Source: Nitrincola tibetensis
Lineage (GTDB): Bacteria > Pseudomonadota > Gammaproteobacteria > Pseudomonadales > Balneatricaceae
Assembly: GCF_003284585.1 (NCBI RefSeq)
Contig: NZ_QKRX01000002.1
Span: 372,001-436,000, forward strand
Direction: 5' to 3'
Length of the DNA: 64,000 nt
Part shown: piece by piece, positions 51,844-60,858 of the stretch
Layout: the number at the start of each line of letters is the position of its first letter
Numbering within the stretch: position 1 is the first letter of the stretch
Made by a program: the position numbers and the translations under genes
Notes under the pieces: generated by a model
The model's database searches: none
Seen by the model: the letters and a program-made list of their open reading frames with translations, nothing else
Told to the model about the DNA's origin: nothing

Positions 51844-52728
51844 TCATTTGGCCTCAATCACGTCTCTGATAACACTTCCCAATTCGGCAATCGCAGTGTT
51901 TCTGTCTTCAAAGGACGCTGTCGTTTCTGTTATGTAAAATGCCACAAGTATCGGTAAGCGCTCTGGCGGCCAGATTACCGCCGTAATAGCTCTAGACCCG
52001 AATCCGCCCGCTCCCGTTCTATCGGCTATAACCCATTCTGCGGGCATACTTGCTCTGAATAAGCCGTCAGCCACTTTATTTCCGACGAGCCACTCTCGCA
52101 ATTGGCTTTTAGAGTTGGGTGACAAAACATCACCCAGCAGCAACCCTTTAAGATTACCTACCATGGCATTGGGCGTGGTTGTATCTCGATCATCATTTGG
52201 AGTCGCCTGATTCAGCTCTGTTTCCCAACGATCCAATCGCGTGACATTATCGCCAATTCCCCTCGCAAATTCAGTCACGACCTCTGGCCCACCTATGGCC
52301 TGTAAAATGAGATTTGCAGCCGTGTTATCACTGGTCGTCAGTGTCGCTTCGCATAACTCAAAAAGTGACATTTCCCGACTATCGGCATGCTGCTCTGTAA
52401 TAGGTGAGTAAGTCACAAGATCGGATTTTGAAAAACTGACTTTTCTTTCAAGTTGCTCTTCATTGCTATCAACACGCTGAAGCAAGGCCGCACAAGCTAA
52501 TGTTTTAAAAGTACTGGACATAGCAAAACGTTGATCTGCATTATATTCCCAGCGCACTCCTGTCTCTGAATCATATGCGGAGAAACCGATCCGTGCATCA
52601 AGCACATTTTCTATGCGCTGGAGCTCGGTCATCAGGGCATCGTCCTGAGCCTGCACAAAAACCGAAGGGAGCATCAAACATACAGATAAAATACCGCTTA
52701 AGAAAAGCGGCCCACGGCGTTTACTCAT
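51844..52728 (-). CDS. Class A beta-lactamase, RTG (CARB-like) type
   Basis: Periplasmic penicillin-hydrolysing serine enzyme of 294 residues with signal peptide (to about VFVQA). Active-site elements are complete: Ser70-x-x-Lys in SSTFK, the SDN loop in TTSDNTA, Glu166 in RWETELNQ, and RTG (ADRTGAGGFG) in place of the usual KTG. Arg234 is the hallmark of the carbenicillinase (CARB/PSE, RTG) subgroup. AAGGAG lies upstream of the ATG. No regulator gene, integron or transposon end is directly beside it, so it may be a resident gene, although the region is accessory in character. Confidence 0.93.
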   Translation of the reverse strand: MSKRRGPLFLSGILSVCLMLPSVFVQAQDDALMTELQRIENVLDARIGFSAYDSETGVRWEYNADQRFAMSSTFKTLACAALLQRVDSNEEQLERKVSFSKSDLVTYSPITEQHADSREMSLFELCEATLTTSDNTAANLILQAIGGPEVVTEFARGIGDNVTRLDRWETELNQATPNDDRDTTTPNAMVGNLKGLLLGDVLSPNSKSQLREWLVGNKVADGLFRASMPAEWVIADRTGAGGFGSRAITAVIWPPERLPILVAFYITETTASFEDRNTAIAELGSVIRDVIEAK

Positions 52729-52793
52729 ACCTTACACTCCTTTAAGAATAAGAGTCTTCCTGAACCATTTTTCATAAGACAGATTCACGACTT

Positions 52794-53159
52794 TCACTGA
52801 GGGTTCAACCCTAACTCTTTTTGCTTACGCTTACTCAGCCCGAGCGAGACAATACGATAAGATTCTGACAAATAATATCTTAACTCTTCGTCCAACTCAC
52901 TAAATGTGCCTATTTGCTGTATCCATTTCATACCACGGTTGGCAAAGTAAGGCGCTGGTATGTACCCATCTAGGTCGCTGAGAAGATCAAAATTCAAATC
53001 TGAAACTTTAAATGTAAATGCCGGTTGTTTATCTTTTCCCCATCCACCAATAGCAAACACCTTGCCGCCGACTTTCCAAACCTGCGAGTTTCCCCATTGC
53101 ACAACGTGGGTAGTCGCTGGAAACGAACCACAAAAGTGATTGAACTCATCATAATTCAT
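52794..53159 (-). CDS. MmcQ/YjbR-family protein
   Basis: Cytoplasmic protein of 121 residues of the MmcQ/YjbR (CyaY-like fold, double-wing) family, of uncertain function. Typical segments are VVQWGNSQVWKVGGKVFAIG, AFTFKVSD, and the C-terminal YRIVSLGLSKRKQKEL. It is 65 bases upstream of the beta-lactamase gene on the same strand and may share a transcript. Confidence 0.85.
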   Translation of the reverse strand: MNYDEFNHFCGSFPATTHVVQWGNSQVWKVGGKVFAIGGWGKDKQPAFTFKVSDLNFDLLSDLDGYIPAPYFANRGMKWIQQIGTFSELDEELRYYLSESYRIVSLGLSKRKQKELGLNPQ

Positions 53160-53216
53160 GTTTGTATTTCCCAGCCTTAAAATGCCGTCATAAGCCGCAT
53201 GTGTTACTCATTGCGA

Positions 53217-54395
53217 TTACTCCACCTCACTGATCAATGCACCGTACCCCTGCATTGCCATTTCTTCAATTGGGATAAACTTCATCGCAGCGGAGTTCAT
53301 GCAATAACGTAAACCCGTGGGAGCCGGACCATCGTTGAAAACGTGTCCCAAATGAGAGTCAGCGAAGCGGCTACGAACTTCAGTCCGTACCGAGAAGAAG
53401 CTTCGATCCTCTTTTTCAACCACCCAATCTAGATTAATAGGTCGAGAGAAGCTGGGCCAGCCGGTGCCCGAGTCATACTTGTCACGAGATGAAAATAGAG
53501 GCTCGCCAGAGACAATATCGACATAGATACCAGCTCGCTTCTCATCATTGTATTGATTCCTGAAAGGACGCTCCGTACCGTCTTTTTGAGTAACGTAATA
53601 CTGTTCCTCTGTAAGACGCGCCTTAAGTTCACTGTCGCTCGGTTTTACAAATGTATCAGGGTTAAATCCCTCTACATGAATTGACTGCGGGCTAGATTCG
53701 CTAGAATGAGCGTCCCCAGACACCTCGACATTTTGCGGATGGTACAGAGAATAATCGACTTCTCTATCATTCCCCCAGACGGCGTCGATGAACTGGTAAC
53801 GCCCTGAGTTGCGTGTGTAAAACGTGTATCGTACTGGATTTTTCTTGTAATAATCTTGGTGGTATTCTTCGGCCTCGTAGAATACTGTGAAAGGGACTAC
53901 TTCAATTACCACTGGTTTGTCATAACGGCCAGATGCTTCCAGCGCCATCACCGCAGCATCGGCTGCTTGCTTTTCTGCTTCGTTATGATAAAAAATGGCG
54001 GGACGATATTGCCGACCTCGATCAACATACTGACCTTCAGCATCCGTCGGGTTGGCGGTCCGCCATAGAGTCTGCAGAAGCCCTTCATAGGTTATCACCC
54101 CTGGATCATAATACACCTGCACCGCTTCAGTGTGTCCAGTAAGCCCACCAGCCACCTGCTGATAGGTCGGATTTACTTCATCGCCACCACTGTAGCCGGA
54201 TACCGCCTCTACCACTCCAGGAACCTTCTCAAAGGCTTCCTCTACGCACCAAAAGCACCCGCCTGCGAAGGTGGCAACAGCTAACTTAGGGTCATCGGGT
54301 GCGTATTTAGAACCTAGATCGTTGGATGCGCTTAGCTGGAATCCAGCCAGCACCATGACTGTTGCTGTGAGCATTAATAACAGATAGCGTTTCAT
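53217..54395 (-). CDS. msrAB: Periplasmic MsrAB methionine sulfoxide reductase fusion
   Basis: Bifunctional repair enzyme of 392 residues: signal peptide ([18 protein letters not shown]), MsrA domain (about 38-205, catalytic Cys in [10 protein letters not shown]) and MsrB domain (about 255-385, catalytic Cys in [10 protein letters not shown]). MsrB lacks the CxxC zinc pairs ([15 protein letters not shown]). MsrA reduces the S form and MsrB the R form of methionine sulfoxide. No thioredoxin-like domain, as in PilB, is fused. GAGGA lies upstream. It follows the two-component genes by 73 bases, which points to regulation by periplasmic oxidants. Confidence 0.94.
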   Translation of the reverse strand: MKRYLLLMLTATVMVLAGFQLSASNDLGSKYAPDDPKLAVATFAGGCFWCVEEAFEKVPGVVEAVSGYSGGDEVNPTYQQVAGGLTGHTEAVQVYYDPGVITYEGLLQTLWRTANPTDAEGQYVDRGRQYRPAIFYHNEAEKQAADAAVMALEASGRYDKPVVIEVVPFTVFYEAEEYHQDYYKKNPVRYTFYTRNSGRYQFIDAVWGNDREVDYSLYHPQNVEVSGDAHSSESSPQSIHVEGFNPDTFVKPSDSELKARLTEEQYYVTQKDGTERPFRNQYNDEKRAGIYVDIVSGEPLFSSRDKYDSGTGWPSFSRPINLDWVVEKEDRSFFSVRTEVRSRFADSHLGHVFNDGPAPTGLRYCMNSAAMKFIPIEEMAMQGYGALISEVE

Positions 54396-54468
54396 AACTT
54401 TATCCTCATATCCTGTGAATACTGGAGTCAGTTTGCATCAGATTCATCACAGGCAGCTCTCCAATTTA

Positions 54469-55965
54469 TTACGTTTTTATAACATCGGCACAGTTAGGTG
54501 CATACACGGGTAGCCGTATGCAGAAAGATGCCCCTCCATTCACACAGTTTTCAACACGGATATCACCGCCTTGAAGTGCCATAATCCTGCGAGCAATCGC
54601 CAGTCCAAGCCCAGCATGGCCAGAACCCGAAGAGTCTCCCCGATAGAAAGGTTCAAAGATATGCGGCAAGTCTTGTTCTGAAATACCAGGACCTGTATCA
54701 CGAACACATACCTCTGGTACGCCGCTCTCCTCATCAAGGATCACTTCAATGCGCCCCCCCGCGGAGCTATAAGCAATGGCGTTGCCGATCAAGTTATCCA
54801 ACACACGCTCTGTCATGGCCAGATCAGCGTAGGCGATCGGTAAATCTGGATCTCCCTTCAGGCTAAGCTCCAGTTGATTGTCTTGAGCGGCTTGACCGTG
54901 CTTCTGGACCACGTCGTGCACGAGCTCAGCAAGTGGGAAGGGCTCTGGTACGGGTTGCTTTTCTCGGGCTTCAAGTGCAGCCAGCTCGAATAACTCATCA
55001 ACCAAACGGCTTAAACGCCGACCTTCCTTGAGGGCAATATCAAGAAAGCGATCCTGTTCCTGCTGACTCAGCCGATCACGTCTTAATTTCAAACTTTCAA
55101 TATATCCCTGCATGGAGGCCAAGGGTGTGCGCAGGTCATGTGACACCTGTGCAACAAACTGACGGCGCTGAGCATCTTTTTCCGTCAATTGTTCGATCTG
55201 AGTGGCTATCCGGCAAGCCATATCATCAAAAGTAGCACCTAGGTAATCGATCTCATCTCTCACCACGGGTCGCTTGTCTCGCCAAGTAATTGGCGGTGTC
55301 TCGCTCATGTCACTGTTTTCAAACGCTTCGACCAGACGCGTCAAATCGGTCAGTCGACGAGTCAGCAAACGGAAAACCGCCAGCCCTGCCACCATCACCA
55401 CTGCCAGACTGATCAGCAATGCCCAGACGCTTAACTCCAGCAGTTGCGCACCCCGCGCCATGGTTTCCGCAGCATCGTATTCTTCACCCCGCAACACCAC
55501 ATAAAGATAGCCATCAGGATTCTCTACCGATGGCACTGGGGTTACGGAAAATATTTTCTTTCGGTCGTGACTGCGAGGGTCATCACCCAAAATGGGATAA
55601 CGATTCATGTCTCCCATCAGCTGGTGAAGTGGCTCCAGTGAAACTTGTTTGCGCTTAATCTTTGTCGAATCGGCTGAATACGAAAGAATCACTCCATCCA
55701 AATCCAGAAAATAAATTTCGATGCTGGGGTTGATGGTCATGTAGAGTGTAAACAACGCTTCCAAGGCGCTACGGTCTAGCTGACCCTCGCTGACAAGATT
55801 CCTGTCAGATACAAGGCTCTTAGCCAGATCCCGATGCAACGCTTGGTTGACTGATGCACTGTATTCACGAAGCGAATACTGGCTGATAAAGGTATACAGA
55901 AGGCCCACCGCCAACAAGAGTAAAAATAGCCCGAGCGCCAAGCGAGTGTAGAGTGTTTTCAACAT
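54469..55965 (-). CDS. Sensor histidine kinase (EnvZ/BaeS-like)
   Basis: Inner-membrane kinase of 498 residues: TM1 (about 9-30), periplasmic domain (about 31-165), TM2 (about 170-193), HAMP, HisKA with His in QVSHDLRTPLASM, and HATPase with N box LDNLIGNAIAYS, G1 DTGPGI and G2 GHAGLGLAIA. The periplasmic sensor has no fold that I can name. It starts three bases after the partner regulator stop. Confidence 0.93.
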   Translation of the reverse strand: MLKTLYTRLALGLFLLLLAVGLLYTFISQYSLREYSASVNQALHRDLAKSLVSDRNLVSEGQLDRSALEALFTLYMTINPSIEIYFLDLDGVILSYSADSTKIKRKQVSLEPLHQLMGDMNRYPILGDDPRSHDRKKIFSVTPVPSVENPDGYLYVVLRGEEYDAAETMARGAQLLELSVWALLISLAVVMVAGLAVFRLLTRRLTDLTRLVEAFENSDMSETPPITWRDKRPVVRDEIDYLGATFDDMACRIATQIEQLTEKDAQRRQFVAQVSHDLRTPLASMQGYIESLKLRRDRLSQQEQDRFLDIALKEGRRLSRLVDELFELAALEAREKQPVPEPFPLAELVHDVVQKHGQAAQDNQLELSLKGDPDLPIAYADLAMTERVLDNLIGNAIAYSSAGGRIEVILDEESGVPEVCVRDTGPGISEQDLPHIFEPFYRGDSSGSGHAGLGLAIARRIMALQGGDIRVENCVNGGASFCIRLPVYAPNCADVIKT

Positions 55966-55968
55966 GGG

Positions 55969-56670
55969 CTATTCCCGAAAGCGATAACCCACACCCCAGA
56001 CAGTCTGGATAAATTCCGGTTGGGCTGGATTGCTTTCAATCTTGCCACGCAAGCGATTGATATGGGTATTAACGGTATGCTCGTATCCTTCATGATTGTA
56101 ACCCCAAACGGTATCCAACAACTGGACTCGGCTGAATACTCGACCCGGATGGCTGGCAAAATGCCAGAGCAGGTCAAACTCTCGAGCGGTGAGCTCCACC
56201 TCCTGATCGTTGATGAACACACGTCGACGCACTGGGTCAATACGCAGCCCATCAAGCATCAATTCGTCACTACTCGCTTCTACAGTAGGCGCAGAGGCCA
56301 TCGCATCCACCCGCCGGAACAAAGCTTTCACCCGCGCGGCTAGCTCGGCTACGCTGAAAGGCTTGGTGAGGTAATCATCTGCCCCCATTTCCAGACCCAG
56401 AACTCGGTCTAGCTCCGTACTTTTAGCTGTCAACATCAGCACCGGAACATACCCTGATCCCGCACGTATCTCGCGGCACACAGACAAGCCATCCATTCCT
56501 GGCAGCATCAGGTCGAGAATCACAAGATCGATACCCCCTTCACGAAACCGCTCAAGACCCGTATCCCCCCGCTCACAAAGAACAGGGGTCATGCCAAGCT
56601 CGGCCACATGCATACTCACAAGCTCACCAATACCGGGGTTGTCTTCAACGATCAGTACGTTTCGAGTCAT
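55969..56670 (-). CDS. OmpR-family response regulator
   Basis: Two-component regulator of 233 residues: receiver (acidic pair ED in VEDNPG, phospho-Asp in VILDLMLPGMDG, Lys in LTKPFS) and a winged-helix output ending in VWGVGYRF. It overlaps the DUF1311 gene by four bases and is followed by its kinase gene. Likely targets include the msrAB gene in the same unit. Confidence 0.95.
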   Translation of the reverse strand: MTRNVLIVEDNPGIGELVSMHVAELGMTPVLCERGDTGLERFREGGIDLVILDLMLPGMDGLSVCREIRAGSGYVPVLMLTAKSTELDRVLGLEMGADDYLTKPFSVAELAARVKALFRRVDAMASAPTVEASSDELMLDGLRIDPVRRRVFINDQEVELTAREFDLLWHFASHPGRVFSRVQLLDTVWGYNHEGYEHTVNTHINRLRGKIESNPAQPEFIQTVWGVGYRFRE

Positions 56671-57086
56671 ATCTTAGGCTCTGGCAATACAGGAGGCGTG
56701 CTATCCATGTAAGTCAGAAAATTTTCCCACAGGTCATGAGTTCGTTGTTTGGTTAGCGTTGTTCGACAAGAAATTGTTATAACGCCTCTAATTGTTCCTT
56801 CACGCCATTGTGTGTAAACAGAATCACAATGGGACGTGTAGTAAGCCTCCCAGTCCTTTTGCGCGACTTGGATTGCCTCGACAAGCTCGGGATCATCAGC
56901 ATTGTGCTCTAGACTGGCTTGAAGATAGTGTTCCATCTCACGCTGGGCCAAATCAAGCTCAATGCTTGCGCACGCGTTTATTTCAAGCGTTGAGATCGCA
57001 TTTTCACAATCAAGTGACTCATCCGCAACGGACACAGACACGAAAAATACGGTGAGTGCTATACCGAATGACTTTTTCAACAACAT
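56667..57086 (-). CDS. DUF1311/LprI-like exported protein
   Basis: Secreted or periplasmic protein of 139 residues with signal peptide (to about VSVADES). The DUF1311 pattern is clear: CASIELDLAQREMEHYLQAS, then KDWEAYYTSHCDSVYTQW, with four Cys likely forming disulfides. Some relatives inhibit lysozyme. Its stop overlaps the response-regulator start (ATGA), placing it first in a DUF1311-regulator-kinase-MsrAB unit. AAGGAG lies ten bases upstream of the ATG. Confidence 0.8.
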   Translation of the reverse strand: MLLKKSFGIALTVFFVSVSVADESLDCENAISTLEINACASIELDLAQREMEHYLQASLEHNADDPELVEAIQVAQKDWEAYYTSHCDSVYTQWREGTIRGVITISCRTTLTKQRTHDLWENFLTYMDSTPPVLPEPKI

Positions 57087-57109
57087 CCTTGGTACACTCC
57101 TTGATGAAT

Positions 57110-57253
57110 TTATCGTTTGGCTTCACGTTCCACAAGATAACCAATACATAGCCATACTCCAAGCCAAAATATGATGGCCATAACAATACCAAACCCAGAT
57201 GGACTGGACCAACCCCAGCCATCAGAGCTTTGAAACACAGGTAGCCCAATCAA
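57110..57253 (-). CDS. Possible small membrane protein (47 residues)
   Basis: A short frame from TTG 57253 reads VFQSSDGWGWSSPSGFG and then a single TM helix (IVMAIIFWLGVWLCIGYLVE) ending in basic residues. The TM-plus-charged-tail layout is protein-like, but the start codon lacks a ribosome site. It lies between arfB and the DUF1311 gene on the same strand. Confidence 0.4.
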   Translation of the reverse strand: MIGLPVFQSSDGWGWSSPSGFGIVMAIIFWLGVWLCIGYLVEREAKR

Positions 57254-57259
57254 GTTAAA

Positions 57260-57673
57260 TCAAAAGCTGACTTTATTACGCAGTGTCTTCGTTTTACCAC
57301 GCTGAGTTTTATCATCTACTCGGCGGCGCTGAGAGCCCTTGGTGGGTTTGGTTGCTCGGCGTAATTTAACCGGTTTAGTAGCCTCCTGAATCAATTCTTT
57401 TAGCCGCTGCAGAGCATCTTCCTTGTTCATTTCCAAAGTACGAAAGCGCTGAGCTTTGATCACAACCACCCCATCCTGGGTAATCCGCTGATCTGAATAG
57501 CTCAGTAACCGCTCTTTATAAATAGGCAGCAAAGACGATCGCTGAATATCAAAGCGTAAATGCACGGCAGAAGAGACCTTGTTAACATTTTGCCCACCCG
57601 CTCCTTGGGCACGAATCGCTTGGAAGTCAAATTCCCAGTCAGCTAAATGAATATTTTCAGTAATTTCGAGCAA
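57260..57673 (-). CDS. arfB: Peptidyl-tRNA hydrolase ArfB (ribosome rescue)
   Basis: Class-I release-factor-like rescue factor of 137 residues that frees stalled ribosomes lacking a stop codon. The catalytic GGQ is in GAGGQNVNKVSSAVHLRF. The lysine/arginine-rich C-terminal tail that probes the mRNA tunnel is present (KLRRATKPTKGSQRRR). The start is TTG at 57673 with AGAGG five bases upstream; no ATG start preserves the domain. Confidence 0.92.
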   Translation of the reverse strand: MLEITENIHLADWEFDFQAIRAQGAGGQNVNKVSSAVHLRFDIQRSSLLPIYKERLLSYSDQRITQDGVVVIKAQRFRTLEMNKEDALQRLKELIQEATKPVKLRRATKPTKGSQRRRVDDKTQRGKTKTLRNKVSF

Positions 57674-57811
57674 AAGAGCCTCTTTGTTAAGCTATTATCT
57701 GCTGATCAGTATAACCGAAATGATCGATGTAGTTGCAAGGTGAAATTTAGCTGGACTTTATTGCCAATTAAAGCGATTAATGAAGTTCTAGACGAGCAAA
57801 AGGAAAACACC

Positions 57812-58093
57812 ATGTCTAAAATCACTCTCAGTGGTTACATTGAAGTACCCGCTGAAGACCTAGCGGCCATTTGCCTTGAGTTGCCAAACCATATTGCCTT
57901 AACTGAACAAGAAGCAGGATGCTTGCTTTTTACTATCACCCGAGATCCAGTAAACCCGCATCGCTTTGACGTATATGAAGAGTTCACCGACAAGGCCGCG
58001 TTCGAGCAACACCAAGCCAGAGTCAAGACATCCCACTGGGGCTTGGTGACAAAAAATGTCGAACGCTTCTACAACATCACGAAATCCTCTTGA
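57812..58093 (+). CDS. Antibiotic-biosynthesis-monooxygenase-type (ABM) protein
   Basis: Small dimeric ferredoxin-like protein of 93 residues of the ABM/YgiN type. Start at 57812, AGGA upstream; the open frame extends further 5' but without domain. Typical pattern: TEQEAGCLLFTITRDP, RFDVYEEFTDKAAFEQHQ, SHWG. It may be a quinol monooxygenase or oxidative-stress protein. Divergent from arfB. Confidence 0.82.
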   Translation: MSKITLSGYIEVPAEDLAAICLELPNHIALTEQEAGCLLFTITRDPVNPHRFDVYEEFTDKAAFEQHQARVKTSHWGLVTKNVERFYNITKSS

Positions 58094-58174
58094 ACAATGC
58101 CTTAGGCTGAATAACAGTTATGTTTTTGGGCATTATTGTTCTAATCCTTAGACTGAAGCTCAAAATTGCTATGA

Positions 58175-58702
58175 TTAATCCGTTGATCTTGCCCATAAGT
58201 CGCCAAAACGATCTCGGTGACACAAGTATAAGCGAAGATCAAACTCAAGCTGGTGGTAGTCGGGCTCCATATAACAGCAGAGCTTGTAAAATGCCTTGTC
58301 ATGCTCCTTCTCACGCAAATGCGCGAGTTCATGTACTAGAATCATCCGTAAAAATGGCTCCGGAACTTTACGAAATAAAGCAGAGACCCGAATCTCGTTT
58401 TTCGATTTCAGTTTAGCGCCCTGCACCCGCGATACATACGTATGTAAACCTAGCGCATTGTTAATGATGTGAATCTTGTCATCGTAGATCACTTTGCTGA
58501 TCGGCGTTGAGCTGCGCATAAACTGATTTTTAATGCCTTGGGCATAGTCGTACAAAGCCCTCTCCGACGCCAACTCATGTGCTTGCGGATACTTCTTCTG
58601 TAACCAAACACCAGATTTGTTGTTATCCAATAACGCCAGCGCCTGCTGCTGAACTTGTGGGCTGTAACAACTGAGGTAATTGAGTATTTTTGTCTGACTC
58701 AT
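58175..58702 (-). CDS. YgjP-like metallopeptidase (M48-type)
   Basis: Predicted zinc metallopeptidase of 175 residues. The HExxH motif is in LVHELAHLREKEHDKAFY, with the third His ligand nine residues on, as in the YgjP/WLM group. The surrounding ISKVIYDDKIHIINN and KNEIRVSALFRKVP segments fit. Start at 58702 (MSQTKIL) or GTG 58717. Cellular role unknown. Confidence 0.83.
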   Translation of the reverse strand: MSQTKILNYLSCYSPQVQQQALALLDNNKSGVWLQKKYPQAHELASERALYDYAQGIKNQFMRSSTPISKVIYDDKIHIINNALGLHTYVSRVQGAKLKSKNEIRVSALFRKVPEPFLRMILVHELAHLREKEHDKAFYKLCCYMEPDYHQLEFDLRLYLCHRDRFGDLWARSTD

Positions 58703-58741
58703 AAAACTATGTATCACCCTACTAAAAAGGATAGGCCCTTT

Positions 58742-59716
58742 TTAATGGTTCCCTCCTCTATACTGTTTCGGGGTTACGCCAAAGTGGTTTTTGAACACTT
58801 TGCTCATGTAACCCACATCTGTCATGCCCACTTCATCTGCCAAACGAGATAAGGAGTGATGGCTATGACGTAACCGCCAAGCGAGATGTTTCAAGCGCAT
58901 TTCTTGCCAGTAGGCGCGCGCCGTCAAATCAAAATGCTCCATAAACAACCGATCCAATTGTCGCCTACCCACTCCGACCTGAGCAGCTAAAGCCTCTATA
59001 CTCATAGGCTCCCCAAGAAACTGCCGCATCAACGCCAACGCTCGACTCAAGCGCCGCCCTGTATCCGGTTCGGAATGCAGAGACTTAAGTCGGTGACTCG
59101 TTTCTCGTGTTTCGTCGACTAGCATATCCGCCAAACCTTTCAGGGCTTTTTCACGGCCACAGTGGCGACTTAATAGCTCAGTTGCCAGATCAATAGCAGC
59201 GGTTCCACCCGCACAGCTGATCCGCTTGCCATCCAGCAGATAGAGCTGCTCAGTACTCATTTCAATATTGGGAAACAAGATAGCAAATTCACGTGCATGT
59301 CTCCAATGCACCGCCACTCGATGATTTTTCAAAAAACCAGCCTGAGCCAATAAAAAACAAGCATTATCAATGCTAACCAGACTCAACCCATACTGATTGG
59401 CTTGGCGTAATATCCTACGGTAGCGAGTCGTTAACGCTGCACTCTGGCCTGCTTCTCGTGCGCCAAAGATCACCAAGTATTGATAGGCAGGCCAATCCAA
59501 ATGCTCTGGAGTGGTCTGAATTTTGACCTCAACCCCACAGCTCGCAGCGACACTGGCACCCACTTCGTAGCCAAGCACCTGCCAGCGGCAATAGCGCTGC
59601 TGACTTAGGTCTTCATCATCAGCCGAAAAACGCAGCTTATCAAGAAACCCGCCGAATGGCAGCAAGGCAAAACCAGGCAGCGGTAGTAATAGAAAACCAA
59701 CATCTGCTCGCTTCAT
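58742..59716 (-). CDS. GlxA-type regulator (DJ-1/PfpI plus AraC HTH)
   Basis: Transcription activator of 324 residues: N-terminal DJ-1/PfpI-like ligand domain (about 5-190; the SIDNACFLLAQAGFLKN region holds the nucleophile-elbow Cys) and C-terminal AraC HTH (PMSIEALAAQVGVGRRQLDR and the GYMSKVFKNHFGVTPKQYR block). Relatives such as GbdR, CdhR and ArgR-type factors sense quaternary amines or amino acids. Divergent from a LysE exporter; two 14-bp repeats lie between them. Confidence 0.9.
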   Translation of the reverse strand: MKRADVGFLLLPLPGFALLPFGGFLDKLRFSADDEDLSQQRYCRWQVLGYEVGASVAASCGVEVKIQTTPEHLDWPAYQYLVIFGAREAGQSAALTTRYRRILRQANQYGLSLVSIDNACFLLAQAGFLKNHRVAVHWRHAREFAILFPNIEMSTEQLYLLDGKRISCAGGTAAIDLATELLSRHCGREKALKGLADMLVDETRETSHRLKSLHSEPDTGRRLSRALALMRQFLGEPMSIEALAAQVGVGRRQLDRLFMEHFDLTARAYWQEMRLKHLAWRLRHSHHSLSRLADEVGMTDVGYMSKVFKNHFGVTPKQYRGGNH

Positions 59717-59725
59717 GCAGCATCC

Positions 59726-59760
59726 TGTCTAATATTTACCAAATAATGTCCAATATTTAC
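59726..59760. promoter_or_regulatory. Two 14-bp direct repeats, likely GlxA-type operator
   Basis: TGTCTAATATTTAC (59726-59739) and TGTCCAATATTTAC (59747-59760) differ at one base and start 21 bases apart, two helical turns. They lie just upstream of the regulator start, between it and the LysE gene, as expected for an AraC-family dimer site. Confidence 0.75.
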
Positions 59761-59828
59761 ACATATAAAGCCGAATGTCGCCTGCATACTGAGCACATTG
59801 TTAATGTTATCTTGCTAAGGAGTTTTGT

Positions 59829-60437
59829 ATGACACTGGAAACCTGGTTGATCTATCTTGTCGCCACACTGGGACTATCTTTGACCCCAGGACCCAACAGC
59901 TTGCTGGCACTAACACATGGCGCAATCCATGGACCTACACGCACGCTGAAAACCATTGCAGGTGGAGCTGTTGGCTTTGCATGCGTCATCGCCCTCTCGA
60001 TGTTTGGCATCGCTTCTTTGCTCACTCTGGCTGAGGAGTTGCTGTTGGTAATGAAAATTATAGGAGGGATATATCTAGTGTGGTTGGGTATTCAAGTCTG
60101 GCGCTCACCTGCTCCAGGGCGGTCCGACATGACCAACGACGGTGTCTGCGGTTGGCATATGGCACGCCAAGGTTTTTTGGCAGCCCTCTCAAACCCTAAG
60201 GTAATCCTATTCTTTGGTGCGTTTCTCCCACAGTTCATCAACCCTAGTAATGACCTTTGGATACAGTTCTTAATTATGATGCTCACGTTTGTGCTAATTG
60301 AATGCCTTGTCGAACTGTTTATTGCCGGATTCGCCAAAAGCGTTTCCAACTGGCTAGGACGCTGTGGCAAAGGATTCAATCGAGTGTGTGGCAGTTTGTT
60401 CGTGTTGATTGGTGTAGGGCTTCCGCTGAGTAACTAA
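59829..60437 (+). CDS. LysE/RhtB-family exporter
   Basis: Six-TM amino-acid exporter of 202 residues. The helix-1 motif SLTPGPNSLLAL and the second conserved block GFLAALSNPKVILFFGAFLP are textbook LysE/RhtB. AAGGAG precedes the ATG. It is controlled, by inference, from the divergent GlxA-type gene through the paired repeats. Substrate unknown. Confidence 0.92.
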   Translation: MTLETWLIYLVATLGLSLTPGPNSLLALTHGAIHGPTRTLKTIAGGAVGFACVIALSMFGIASLLTLAEELLLVMKIIGGIYLVWLGIQVWRSPAPGRSDMTNDGVCGWHMARQGFLAALSNPKVILFFGAFLPQFINPSNDLWIQFLIMMLTFVLIECLVELFIAGFAKSVSNWLGRCGKGFNRVCGSLFVLIGVGLPLSN

Positions 60438-60460
60438 AGCCCTTGTAAAGCTATCGAGCT

Positions 60461-60682
60461 CTACGCAGCAATACACACTTCATTACGACCGCCATTCTTG
60501 GCCCGGTAAAGTGCTAGATCAGCGGCAAAAATTAGCTCCTCCACAGACCCAGTGATATCAGGATAGGCCACAACACCCACGCTGATGGTAATCGTGCCTA
60601 AGTTACATCCGGCATCAGCCCAGCACTCCGATTCGATATAGCAACGAAGTCGTTCTGATATTTCGTTACAAACATCATCTCA
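60461..60682 (-). pseudogene. GGDEF domain remnant (5' part lost)
   Basis: Minus-strand frame of about 70 codons that matches the last third of a GGDEF domain: ISERLRCYIESECWADAGCN, TITISVGVVAYPDITGS, then ADLALYRAKNGGRNEV. The catalytic GGDEF motif and everything upstream are missing; an in-frame stop lies just before. The remaining gap 60683-60858 shows no other feature. Confidence 0.8.
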
Positions 60683-60858
60683 GGAACCTGCGCAAGCAAT
60701 TCGAGTATAAACAGCCGTTAAGATTAATCAAACCACCAATGTGATTGGGTCATCCCGTAAATGGATGACAGTAATTATGCGAACAAAACTCAATTTAAAA
60801 TAGCCGCTACTTAGCAAAATCCGTTAAAATACGCCCTTTTGTAAAGAACTATTTCTTA

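Noticed and set aside
57019-57249. 76-residue minus-strand frame before the DUF1311 gene
   Set aside because: Most of it is out of frame with both the DUF1311 start and the more plausible small TM frame 57110-57253.
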